Shown: in pieces, positions 1 to 7,767 of the stretch | How the letters are laid out: each line of letters starts with the position of its first letter | Position numbering within the stretch: position 1 is the first letter of the stretch | NCBI GenBank assembly: GCA_005223375.1 | Contig: RXOD01006276.1 | Span: 1-10,798 of the forward strand | Direction of reading: 5' to 3' | DNA: 10,798 bases | Origin: Amoebophrya sp. AT5.2 | Taxonomy: Eukaryota > Sar > Dinophyceae > Syndiniales > Amoebophryaceae | Made by a program: the position numbers and the translations under genes | The notes under the pieces: model-generated | Database searches by the model: none | Seen by the model: the letters and a program-made list of their open reading frames with translations, nothing else | What the model was told of the DNA's origin: nothing

Positions 1-1834
1 TTGCGTCATCCATAATTGCCCATGGGTGCCAGTCCTGCTGATCGGCGCGGCCCGCCATTTTTTTCTTTCCATGGACTGCCCGCATACGCTTTACGGGGCA
101 GAGGAGCCAAACAAGACCCCGACGAGGACGACCCACCGAAAACCATTACCATTACCATTGCCATCGCGATGCCTACTTTCTTACCACCTGGTCCCGGCAT
201 ACAGCCGACGTGCAATTTGATCATCTTGCTCGACGCCATTTTTTTTTTGCTTTTTCGCCTAGCTATGGAGCTCGAAAATTTTGTAATCTAGCTATCGAGG
301 ACTGTGTATCCCATGTAATGCGGCGAAGAAAAAAGAAAAGCGAAATTTGCAAAAAATATTGATCCGGCTTCGGTTGCGTGTATATAAAAAGAAGTGATGC
401 ATTGATGCTCTCGTTACTGAAATCTGTTCGGGGACGATCAGGGGACCATGGACGCGAACAGTTAGGATTGCTTTCCGCTGTTGCTCGCGGTCATGCTTTG
501 GTCTCCTTAGAAGTGAAGTGCCCTTCAACTTCACGACGCGAGTTCCAGGGCGCACACGTGGTTGATTTATAAGTCATTTAAGGTCCAGTATATTCGCATC
601 CATCAGGTCCCTCCCGACCCCGGAAATGGACGGGCAGCGATGCTTTTTTCGATGCGGAAGAAAATAAATATAGCTGGTGGTACGCATCAATCAGGTTGAT
701 TAGCAGAACAAACGAGTGTTTGAAGAAATGCAGCAGGCGCCTTTGGCCCAGCCATCCAATCTGGGAGACGAGAGAATGCTGTGTACTGAGACTAGGCATA
801 GTAATAGTTCAGATCTACTTTGTATAGAATTTAAAGACGCTGACGCCGCTTTTTCGCTTGCGGTCGCGGGTGAAAAGAAAAGTGTATCTCTTTAGGTTGG
901 TTGATTTATTTACAGCCTGAAAACTCAAGTTAAACTATAACACGCGATCTTTCTATAAATATGATCGCAATAAAATATAGATAAATTCCAGACCAGACTA
1001 CCTGTACAGTAGTCCGCGGCTTTTCTCCAATTCTCCGAGTGCTCTTTCTTCGTCGCGCTCCCCCTCCTCCTTCCCCTCGCCCCGCAGCATCCGCAGTGCC
1101 GCAGGTGTCCGCAGAAACGTCGTATGAAAGGGACCAGCTATGGTCAGTACCGACAAGAAGTAGAAGTGGTATAATGAATAAATTATATTAAATTTCGGGA
1201 TGGATCGGGGGGTCACTGATCGCCACGGATCTGCCGGTTGAGTGTTGGGGGAGAGATGACCGCCACATGAGCTATGACGGTCGGTTACCGCGCTAACCAT
1301 ATGCGGGGGCTTGTAGTCGCCATCAGCGCACAATGGGAGCGAACCGAGACCCCCCCAGATCGTTCGCTTCGCGCCCCAGACAATGATCTTCTGAGCGCCG
1401 CAATAAATCGTATTAAGACCACCCGTCGGCCGGCCATCGCCGACGGCTAGGCCTGCCATCTACTTCGTGCTACCATCTGCTGTACGCCGGAACGACCTAT
1501 CGGCTACCAACTGCTGTACTACCGCAGACCTGCCCCAGAGCTGTAGGCGCTTCCCCAGAGCTTCTTTTCTCGCCACGGCTGTTGTAGGGGCATCGATACC
1601 TGATCGCCATTTTTCTATCACGGCGTCGGAGCCCTCGACCTATAGCTTTTTTTTTGGTGGTGATGTACATGTAGTGTACCGGACCCCCCTACAACAGGCC
1701 CTCGATTCATTTTTCAAAAATAATATAAATCCTCCAGCAGATACTACTTCTACTTTTACTGACCATCGCAGGTATCGAGTCGATGCCTCTGGTCTCTGGT
1801 CAGTGTGATTACCATCGCCTTCTTTTTTTTTAAG
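1..1834. other. No recognisable gene
   Basis: Frames on both strands are short or of low complexity. The longest, on the minus strand at 1459-998 (153 codons), ends in an Arg/Glu-rich run and has no domain pattern. Visible details are an ACCATT triplet near 143-160, AT-rich stretches near 900-990 and 1170-1195, and imperfect direct repeats near 1470-1560 (GCTACCATCTGCTGTAC and GCTACCAACTGCTGTAC 33 nt apart; CCCCAGAGCT twice). No RNA gene is evident. Confidence 0.5.
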
Positions 1835-2016
1835 GTGATCGCGAGGGCGATCTGGCGCACAACCGCCAGCGGCGATCGCCCTCGCCATCACTACGTAGCA
1901 AATCCGAGTACCATCACCACAAAAAAAAAAAATCCATCACCTCTCTCTCGCTCTCTCCATCACCACAAAAAAAAATAGAGTACGAGTACGAGGGCAACCA
2001 GAGTCCGGTTTCCATC
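1835..2016. pseudogene. Decayed copies of the aminotransferase C-terminal exon, one forming an inverted repeat
   Basis: Positions 1984-2016 match 2331-2363 at 32 of 33 bases; the single difference is synonymous in the METGLWLPSY reading. Positions 1841-1871 match 2292-2322 (the exon's end), and 1874-1898 carry an inverted copy of the same end including its stop (CACTACGTAG). The result is a hairpin with 18-nt arms (1835-1852 and 1874-1891, 17 of 18 paired). The pieces are too short and rearranged to encode anything. Confidence 0.85.
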
Positions 2017-2173
2017 GGTTTTTCCATGGTGATGGAGACCGGTCTCGCTTTCGTATCAACAGCAGGCGCGCTTTCAAGGCGCAGCTTCTAGCTACACAAT
2101 GACGCCCATCCCATTGTTCTCGCCTCACCTCCTACCATTTTCTTCATTTTAACGAATGCGCGTGGGCGTGCCC

Positions 2174-2202
2174 CGCGGGCCCCCAATGGCAATGGGCCCG
2201 CG
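2174..2202. repeat. GC-rich hairpin downstream of the aminotransferase stop
   Basis: CGCGGGCCC (2174-2182) pairs perfectly with GGGCCCGCG (2194-2202) around an 11-nt loop. It lies about 80 nt beyond the stop codon, so probably in the 3' UTR or just past it. No function can be read. Confidence 0.6.
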
Positions 2203-2278
2203 CACAGGGCACGTAGACGTACTGATACTATCACAATTACTATGCGGACCATCGGTGACCATCGCTGGTCTCCCCCCC

Positions 2279-3909
2279 CTACGTGGTGATGGCGAGGGCG
2301 ATCTGGCGCACCACCGCCAGCGGCAGATCCGAGTACGAGGGCAGCCAGAGTCCGGTTTCCATCACCTTCCGCGCCACCGGCTTCTCCGCGTTAGTAAAGC
2401 GCACGATGGTCTCCGCGACCGATTGCGCGATACGAGTCTGTTGATGACCGCGATCATAGCCTCCGAGCTGCTTCGCCACGTCCTTTGCGAAGGAAGACGA
2501 AGCGTTGTACGCCGGCTGCAAGTGGATGGAGGGGTACACCTTCCGGGTGCCAATCCCGATCTTCGATAACCACGCGGACAGCGCGTCGCGGACCTCTATG
2601 CAGGGAGATGAGCAGCGATGGTAAAGTAATACGCTACAGGTGGTACGAATTGGGTAGCGCGTCGCGGACCTCTATGCCGCGGTTTCAGAGATATGCCGGA
2701 TAGATCGATGGGAGGCACTAGGTGCAGCAAGGAACTGAGGCATCAGGAGGGAAAAGGAATTCATGGCAAGCAGTTGTGTTTAGCTGTGGGGTGGTGCAGC
2801 AGGGGTGCCAGTCGGCTGGCATAGCCGCAGAAAGCCGCCCTTGCCCCTAGTACTGCGGCCCTATTCTTGGTGCTACTACCGAAAAAAAAATTCACTATAC
2901 CACCGAATCGCTATCTTCATCACTACTTACCATCGACTCTCTATCGCCTCCGGATCATAATTTCTTCGTTCGGCAGAAAAATCTCCACGAACCAGGGGAT
3001 CCAGCCTGGGTAGGGCACCCACACTGACTCTTCGGAAGATTTCTCTTTATTTCCCCCAGCACCGCCTGAATACAGCGGCGGGCTCATCAGCTCGCCCAGA
3101 ATCTCGAAGTAGGTCTCGTAGATCGCCCGCATCTTCTCGATGCGTTTCGGGAGTTTTTTCATTTGTTCCAGCCCGACCGTCGCCTGCAGGTCGGTCACCT
3201 TCATGTTGATTCCGAAGTCCTCGTACTCCTCCACGCCCGGTCTCGCGCGCCCGAAGTCCTTGTTCTTGCGCAGTTTGTCGGCCAGGTCGTCGTTGTTCGT
3301 CACGATGAGTCCGCCCTGACCCATGGAGATGATCTTCGGCGACGAGAACGAAAACGTGGCCACGTCGCCGTACGTCCCGAGGTGCTTCTCTTTGTTGTAG
3401 AACACGCCAAGGCTCTGGGCCGCGTCCTCGAGCAGGAATACTTTTCTTTCCTTGCAAAGGGCGACCAGCTCGGCGAGCCCTTTCACGCGGTTGTTGAGGG
3501 AGACGTGGATCACGCACTTGATGTCCAAGTTTTCGTTCTCCAAAAAGGGTCGCACGATCTCCGGGCTGATCGTGTTGGTGTCCCCGTCCACGTCGCACAA
3601 CACAGGGATCGCACCAATGAACCGGCACGCGTTTGCCGACGCGACCATGGTATAGGTCGGGACGAGGATCTGGTCCCCGGGGCGAATACCGAGTGCGTTC
3701 AGCGCGGCGGAGATGGCCAGCGTGCCGTTGCAGTTCAGGATCGCGTGCTTCACGCCAATGAAATTCGCCAGCTCGGCCTCCAGCTTGCGCGACTGGCGGT
3801 GCTCGGTCATGAACCCGCCGGAGCGAACGTACTCCGCGGTGGCAAGCGCCTCTTCCTCCCCGTACGAAGGACGCATCTGCATGATCGGCTCCGGCGCCAA
3901 ACGCATTAC
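2279..3909 (-). CDS. DegT/DnrJ/EryC1/StrS family PLP-dependent sugar aminotransferase, two exons
   Basis: The large exon (3909 or 3906 down to about 2964) encodes the fold-type I PLP domain: YVRSGGFMTE, then NCNGTLAI (cofactor phosphate loop), VPTYTMVAS, EDAAQSLG (Asp binding the pyridine nitrogen) and FSFSSPKIISMGQGG, with the Schiff-base Lys about 191 residues after the ATG. It continues through NMKVTDLQATVGLEQ and ends at IPWFVEIFLPNE. The last exon (about 2595-2279) resumes with VRDALSAWLSKIGIGTRKVYPSIHLQPAY and finishes with GLWLPSYSDLPLAVVRQIALAI, the family's usual C-terminus, before TAG. Total length, about 420 residues, is normal. The exons are separated by about 368 nt without GT-AG ends. 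The family transfers an amino group, usually from glutamate, to keto-sugars on nucleotide carriers, making aminosugars for glycans or natural products. The exact substrate cannot be read from sequence. It may be an independent gene starting at ATG 3906 or the C-terminal half of the fusion. Confidence 0.93.
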
Positions 3910-6548
3910 CTTTGGAGGCCAATCAATTACTTACTTATTTCCACAACCACAGGAGTTCTTGTTGTGTATCCTGGGGGCTGGAAGCATCGACTTGCCGATC
4001 ATGCTGTTTGGAGCTAGAAGGTTTGTGACGAGTGTAGCTATGCTCTTGCACTTTTGATATGGTTTCTGAGAAAAAAAACCCGGAAACAAATAGTCGGAAC
4101 AAGATTCGGATAATGATATTTATATGATCTCCTGAATCTACTGTAGCTCTACCTCGTAGTAGCTCCCCGGGACGAGCGCGTAGACCTCGCGGAGGTCGTT
4201 GTGTCGGGTGGCGAAATTTTTTTGATGCAGGTAGAAGTCGTGCAGCGAGATGCAGCGGAAATCTAAGGAGACGCGCGTTCGCCCGGTCTCGTTGTTCGCG
4301 TTCATGTGCACGCACTGGTTTCCGTTGAACTGCAGCAGCTCCAGCGGGCCCTGTAGTTGCGATACATTTACATACTCAATTGGCGAAATGATGAAAATCT
4401 AAATTTTCCCAAAAACTTAAGCAAGACTCGCGATAAACTGCGGCTATAATAAGTACCTGTTCCATGAACACCCAGTCTGCGAACCCGGGTCTTCCTTCCA
4501 AAATCATGCTAGAGGTTTTCGACGCGCGCGTGAAGGTGAGGAGAAAATTCGCCTCCCCCGCCGGGTGGGGGGTCCGGTCCTTGCCAATGTCGCTGTCGCG
4601 GTGGGGGGGAATGGTGGTGCTGCCCGGGAGGTGGAAGCGGATGTTGGGAAGCGCTTGGTACAGCATCCACTTCTCGGCGGGGAAGCACGTCTGCATCACT
4701 CTTTTCACAAACTCCTTGTACTTCTCGCGGAACACGTTAGAGCGGAGGCTAAGGTGGTGCTGATATTTCTACCTTGTACTTGTACTTGTTTGCATTACCA
4801 CTTATAGAAAAAATTCATTACTGCCTACTTCTCGTCATTCTCACTCCAATCGAGCCGAGGAGGCACCGCGGTGCCGTCGTCGGTCTGGCGAGAACCTATT
4901 TACAAGTCAGATTCTAATGCTGGGAGCGGTCCGGGACAATCCCAAGAAAGGAAGGTCGTGAGGCGCCGATCCGCCCGGAAGACCCCCCCCGGCAGTTGCC
5001 GCCCAAACTCCTCAGATCACGGGCCATATCAGCCCTGCGACGTAGTTTATTTTCTTCGTCTTGCGTCGTGATCTGCGGGGCTGTGGTTGACGGCGCTGAG
5101 TTGGCCAGTTTTTCCACGGTATAATCAATCAGCACCTCCATCTCCATCTCTCTAAAGACGTGGTTTTCGTCCTTCTTGATGCTGGAGTAGAACAACTTGT
5201 GCAGGTCGATGTCCCGCTCCATTGCTAGCGTGGGCATGGAGTCCGGCAACTCTGCCATCGCGGTCTTGTAGTCGCCCGACTTCTCGTGCACCTGCTCCAG
5301 CAAAGTCGTGTCCGTGTCGCGAAACTGCTCCTCTCCGGCAGTTTGCGGAGCAACCGGGGAAGCCGCCGGGTTCTGGCCGGCCTTCGGCTCCGGATAGTAC
5401 AGCTTGGTCACGTAGCGCCGCAACCCAAAATCCTCCAATACCCGCCACAGCTGGTGCGTCGTGGAGCTGGCGGTCGACCTGGAGGATCGATGAAATTAAT
5501 GCTTCTCGCAAGTTGAGGTAGACTAAGTTTGAAGGAAAAAATCTGTTTCTGTACCCCGACACCGCTCCTCCTTTGTGCTCCAGCACGGCGCCTTGCCCCC
5601 CCTGGCCCCCCGGGCCCGCCAGACCCCCGACCTCCAGCCCTTGTTTCGGGGAGTCGGGGATTTGCGACAGGTCCTTCCGCTCGTTCTTCTCGTAGTAGAA
5701 GGTGATCGTTCCCGCGTGCTTGATTTGTAGCTCCTTTTCTCCCGACGCGTCCTTCGCCGATTTCACGTGCTCCATGCTCAGTTTGTAGTTGCCCGTTTTC
5801 GGAAACGCGAAGCAGTCCTCCAGGTTGATCTGGTTCGCGAGCGGCACCTCGGTCGAGATCGGCGTGATGTACTGCTTTACTTCCGTTCCAGAAGGTTTCC
5901 GTCCGTTCCCCCACGCGACCGCGACGCCGGCGTCGTTCTTGTACGGGACGGGGGTTGGGCTGCCGTCGCTGTCGTAGACCCTGAACAGGTTCGGTATGGC
6001 GAGTTATTCTACTCCACTTCATATAGGACTTCTGAAAATATTTGATCTACTGCCCGGGGGTTCTTCGGGGGGACAGGGCTGGAAGAACCTATGGAGAAAG
6101 GTTCAACAGACCACGGGCGCCTCTTTCACAGGGCCGAGGAGGGATCTTCTATGCCCTTCGCCGATATAATTCCCTGCCGGTGGAGTGGCATCCTGCGATG
6201 AGGCATCTGCTGAGGCCTCCCGGAGTGCAGAGTCTAATCGGGGCTGGGCTTCTGGCCGCCCGAGGGGGCATGTCGGAGGCGAAGTAGTTCATCGCGAATG
6301 GAGCAGAACAGATTTCTGGACGGTGAAGCAGAACAAATCGCCATACTCTGGACGGTGAGTGCGTCGTACTGCACCTCCACGGTTGTCGAGGTGGAGGGCA
6401 CGATCCGGTAGCTCAAAAACTTCCCCGAAACCAAGCAGTCCAGCGAGAGCAGTGTGGAGGAAATCGGGGCGCCAGTAGCTTCGGAGGTGCGGGGCTCCGG
6501 CACGAACCCCGCACTGTCCGCAGGCTCACCCATCGAGGCCGTACCCAT
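2279..6548 (-). CDS. Seven-exon gene model: beta domain + 2OG-Fe(II) dioxygenase + DegT aminotransferase
   Basis: Proposed joined reading on the minus strand: 6548-6347, 5993-5555, 5478-5136, 4759-4457, 4350-4153, 3909-2964 and 2595-2279. The exon lengths (202, 439, 343, 303, 198, 946, 317) keep one frame and give about 915 residues before TAG at 2279-2281. The domain order is an Ig/beta-sandwich-like region (about 1-213), a dioxygenase (about 214-495) and a sugar aminotransferase (about 496-915). Introns 2 to 5 have GT-AG ends and matching phases; intron 1 (353 nt) has matching TIRs but a non-AG 3' end; the last intron is non-canonical. Start: ATG at 6548 follows an in-frame TGA about 40 nt upstream, but an upstream exon is possible because the start region is duplicated at 6847-6873. 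Alternative: the aminotransferase, beginning at its own ATG (3906), and the dioxygenase, ending at TAG just after position 4141, are separate neighbouring genes. Coding content is certain; the fusion is inference. Confidence 0.5.
2580..2677. repeat. 22-nt direct repeat: exon edge copied into the intron
   Basis: The same 22 bases, starting AGCGCGTCGCGGACCTC, occur at 2580-2601 (start of the last aminotransferase exon, read on the minus strand) and at 2656-2677 (inside the intron). They are 76 nt apart. Using the upstream copy as the acceptor would run into a stop after about 11 codons. Confidence 0.97.
2596..2963 (-). mobile_element. Last intron, non-canonical, introner-like, with a duplicated exon edge
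   Basis: About 368 nt interrupts the aminotransferase between FLPNE and VRDALSAWL. No GT-AG pair restores the frame: the strong GATG/GTAAGT donor lies after an in-frame TAG at 2941-2943. AGA occurs at both proposed edges (2965-2963 and 2597-2595), giving NEEVRD when spliced. Near the edges, TACTTACCATCG (2924-2935) faces CGATGGTAAAGTA (2616-2628), an inverted repeat with one extra base. A 22-nt piece of the downstream exon start is repeated inside (2656-2677). The exact junction could shift by up to about 20 nt. Confidence 0.6.
3910..4152 (-). other. Intron 5 or intergenic spacer between dioxygenase and aminotransferase (243 nt)
   Basis: Donor TACGAG/GTAGAG and acceptor CAAAG/GTAATG, both phase 0, with AGGTA repeated at the two junctions. 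Spliced, the dioxygenase end (PGSYYE) reads straight into VMRLAPEPIMQMRPSYG. Unspliced, the dioxygenase would end five codons later (VELQ then TAG) and the aminotransferase would begin at ATG 3906, leaving about 230 nt between genes. Both readings are sound; only transcript data can choose. Confidence 0.5.
4153..5478 (-). CDS. 2-oxoglutarate/Fe(II)-dependent dioxygenase-like domain (StrG-like), three exons
   Basis: Exons 5478-5136, 4759-4457 and 4350-4153 join in phase. The first holds LWRVLEDFGLRRYVTKLYYPEP, an acidic linker, then DIDLHKLFYSSIKKD. The second holds NVFREKYKEFVKRV, then LYQALPNIRFHLPGS and the metal-binding PHRDSD (H about residue 381 and D about 383 of the joined protein). 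The third holds FNGNQCVHMNANNETGRTRVS, with the distal His (about 444) and the Arg residues (about 453/455) expected to bind 2-oxoglutarate. The order 'P-x-x-R-x-H-x-P ... HRDSD ... GEAN ... FNGN-x-x-H-x-N ... TG-x-TR-x-S' is that of the sugar-pathway dioxygenase-like proteins related to streptomycin StrG, as remembered. Family members hydroxylate or oxidise small molecules; the substrate here is unknown. GEANF matches the usual GEINF position. It lies directly before the aminotransferase on the same strand, which suggests a shared nucleotide-sugar or aminosugar pathway. Confidence 0.8.
4351..4456 (-). other. Intron 4, 106 nt, GT-AG, flanked by ACAGG
   Basis: Donor GAACAG/GTACTT and acceptor CTACAG/GGCCCG, phase 0. 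ACAGG occurs at both boundaries (exon end plus first intron base, intron end plus first exon base). The intron is AT-rich and contains an in-frame stop. Removing it links FADWVFMEQ to GPLELLQFNGN across the dioxygenase core. Confidence 0.85.
4760..5135 (-). mobile_element. Intron 3, introner-like element with GGTGCTGAT termini
   Basis: This 376-nt segment starts on the minus strand with GTGCTGATTGATTATACC (donor GAG/GTGCTG) and ends with GGTAGAAATATCAG before CACC. The reverse complement of the end, with four flanking exon bases, is GGTGCTGATATTTCTACC, so the two ends form an imperfect TIR of about 18 nt. Both splice sites are phase 0 and canonical GT-AG. An open frame runs from the upstream exon to TAG at 4914-4916, so its first two thirds could be misread as coding. 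Its removal brings DLHKLFYSSI next to NVFREKYKEFV, as the dioxygenase family needs. Confidence 0.6.
5479..5554 (-). other. Intron 2, 76 nt, GT-AG
   Basis: Donor GGG/GTACAG and acceptor CTCCAG/GTCGAC, both phase 2. Splicing changes the reading from the Gly-rich linker (HKGGAVSG) to STASSTTHQLWRVLEDFGL. Without removal, the upstream frame runs into sequence that does not continue the dioxygenase domain. Short, AT-richer than the flanking exons, no evident TIR. Confidence 0.65.
5555..6548 (-). CDS. N-terminal exons: beta-sandwich-like domain of uncertain function
   Basis: Exon 1 (6548-6347) reads from ATG through a Ser/Thr/Pro-rich leader into alternating hydrophobic strands (ISSTLLSLDCLVSGKFLSY, then VEVQYDAL). 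Exon 2 (5993-5555) continues with NLFRVYDSDGSPTPVPY, then PLANQINLEDCFAFPKTGNY and the strand-like GTITFYYE, and ends in a Gly/Gln-rich linker (GGLAGPGGQGGQG). The pattern 'F-x-V-x-D-x-D-G ... L-x-D-x-F-x-F-x-K-x-G-x-Y' resembles the beta-sandwich prodomain-like regions found beside some secreted proteases (for example M35 deuterolysins). That resemblance is from memory and is only structural; no catalytic motif of a protease is visible. Codon use is GC-rich at third positions like the later exons. No clear signal peptide is seen. It probably forms the N-terminus of the dioxygenase protein, joined by the 76-nt intron 5554-5479, but it could be a separate gene. Confidence 0.62.
5994..6346 (-). 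mobile_element. Intron 1, introner-like element with terminal inverted repeats
   Basis: This 353-nt segment separates the two beta-domain exons. Read on the minus strand, it starts GTATGGCGATTTGTTCTGCT, and the reverse complement of its end is GTATGGCGAGTTATTCTACT, so about 20-nt terminal repeats match at 17 of 20 positions. Removing it joins VQ to NLFRVYDSDG in frame. The donor is GT but the 3' end is AC, not AG. A canonical AG lies 12 nt further on (TTCAG) but is out of phase. Stops occur in the exon frame inside it. TIR-bearing introns with odd ends are known from introner-rich protists. Confidence 0.65.
6301..6358. repeat. Partial tandem duplication across the exon 1/intron 1 edge
   Basis: TCTGGACGGTGA occurs at 6347-6358 (the exon's last bases) and at 6315-6326 (inside the intron). 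GAGCAGAACAGAT (6301-6313) and AAGCAGAACAAAT (6327-6339), each lying to the left of one of these copies, match too. The unit is about 32 nt; the intronic copy lacks the TIR tip GCCATAC. Confidence 0.85.
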
Positions 6549-6873
6549 CGAACGATCCAACGAGGGTGGACGGATGATCGGATCAATCTTTCAAATGGAA
6601 GGTGGGTGGAGCAGCGACTCGGGTCCAAACAGTTTGTTTTTGTCTATTTTTGTCTATCTGAAAGCGATGCGGAACAGAATCGAAGCACTTGCCTTTTCAA
6701 TTGGATGCCGGGCCTGGTCTGTGAAAACATAGAACGAAAACGAGCACGAAAATTCGCGGAATTCAGTCGTGCTCAACAGCTTCGGAGGTGCGGGGCTCCG
6801 GCACGAACCCCACCTCCGCCTACCGGTACTGCTCCGGCACGAACCCCACCCATCGAGGCCGTACCCATCGAAC
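6477..6873. repeat. Duplicated start region of the beta-domain exon
   Basis: Blocks 6477-6510 (34 nt) and 6527-6553 (27 nt), inside exon 1 and across its ATG, recur in the same order and orientation at 6778-6811 and 6847-6873, about 300-320 nt upstream. The upstream copy has an extra internal repeat (GCTCCGGCACGAACCCCACC at 6795-6814 and 6831-6850). It also contains the ATG context, but its frame soon closes. Confidence 0.9.
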
Positions 6874-7767
6874 CGATATCTATAACAGTTTTCGTTTTCC
6901 GATTCTTTTCTGCTGCTCGTCGCCTGCTGTAACAAACTAGGCTAAGGCATAGCTATACATCGATTGTCACCGATTGTCAGCGATTGCTCAAGGACCGATT
7001 AGACCATCAGCGATGTCCATGTCCGATAAAAGGCACGCTTAGGCTTTGTTCTCTTCAACTTTAACATGGTTACAATGCCGTGGCCGCGCTCGCGGATTTC
7101 TGTTTCCGCGGGTGTCATTGCAACCCTGTTCCGGGCTCTCTCTCAACAGTCAACGCAACAAGAAGAAAAACGCAGCTCTCGAGGTCTTGTCGCCTCGGTT
7201 GTGCTGGGTAGCGTACAAGAAGCTTCGCTTTTTTTTTTATGATCGCGTACAAGCATGCGAAGCCGGCCTGCCGTTCTTTTTTTTCAAAGACAGCGAACCA
7301 TCGCCAACTCCCCCGAGCGCTTCCTTTGGCAAACGTTCCTTATCAAGGAAGTCTGCCGATGCAGGATACAGCAATTAATCCAGTGTGCGTGACGGCTACA
7401 CAGTTTGATTTTCTATTTTTAATGCCTCGTCAACAAATGATCCCGCATCGGTCGGTGGATCTCGGTCTAGATGCGGATCTCCGAGGTGTAGGTGTACTCG
7501 GTTGCTCCAAAACATCGCCCCGGAGTCGACGGTCTCGACGGAAGCTGTTCCGGCATCGGGTCACTGACACGGCCCCGCGAGCGCCGATTTTCATCAAACA
7601 AACTTGTCAGAAGCAAATTCCAACGGCTCACACGATTCAAAACCGACCACCTACATCCGATACCCACGCGGGCAACACCAACGAAACCACCATCGCATCT
7701 TCCGAATCCGAAGGCAAACTACGAACCGATTCTGTCAAGTGGCCATGTAGAAACACCGCTCCGACGA

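Noticed and set aside
998..1459. Minus-strand frame of 153 codons as a small gene
   Set aside because: No domain pattern, a low-complexity Arg/Glu end and no supporting splice or codon evidence.
2941..2943. TAG as the real end of the aminotransferase
   Set aside because: The family needs about 100 more residues, and these are found in frame-compatible form at 2595-2279 (KVYPSIHLQPAY and GLWLPS).
2941..2960. A variant genetic code reading TAG as glutamine
   Set aside because: All other exons end or splice sensibly under the standard code; a non-canonical intron explains this site with fewer assumptions.
3047..3922. Long second minus-strand frame of 291 codons
   Set aside because: Out-of-frame shadow of the same GC-rich exon; Arg/Gly/Ala-rich and motif-free.
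3163..4017. Long plus-strand open frame of 284 codons
   Set aside because: It is antisense to the aminotransferase exon, whose minus-strand reading has clear PLP-family motifs; the plus reading is Arg/Val/His-rich with no domain.
4914..5135. Coding continuation of the exon to TAG at 4914-4916
   Set aside because: The reading loses family resemblance after EMEME, and the TIR pair at 5138/4751 marks the segment as an intron. Some doubt remains because the frame stays open for about 74 codons.
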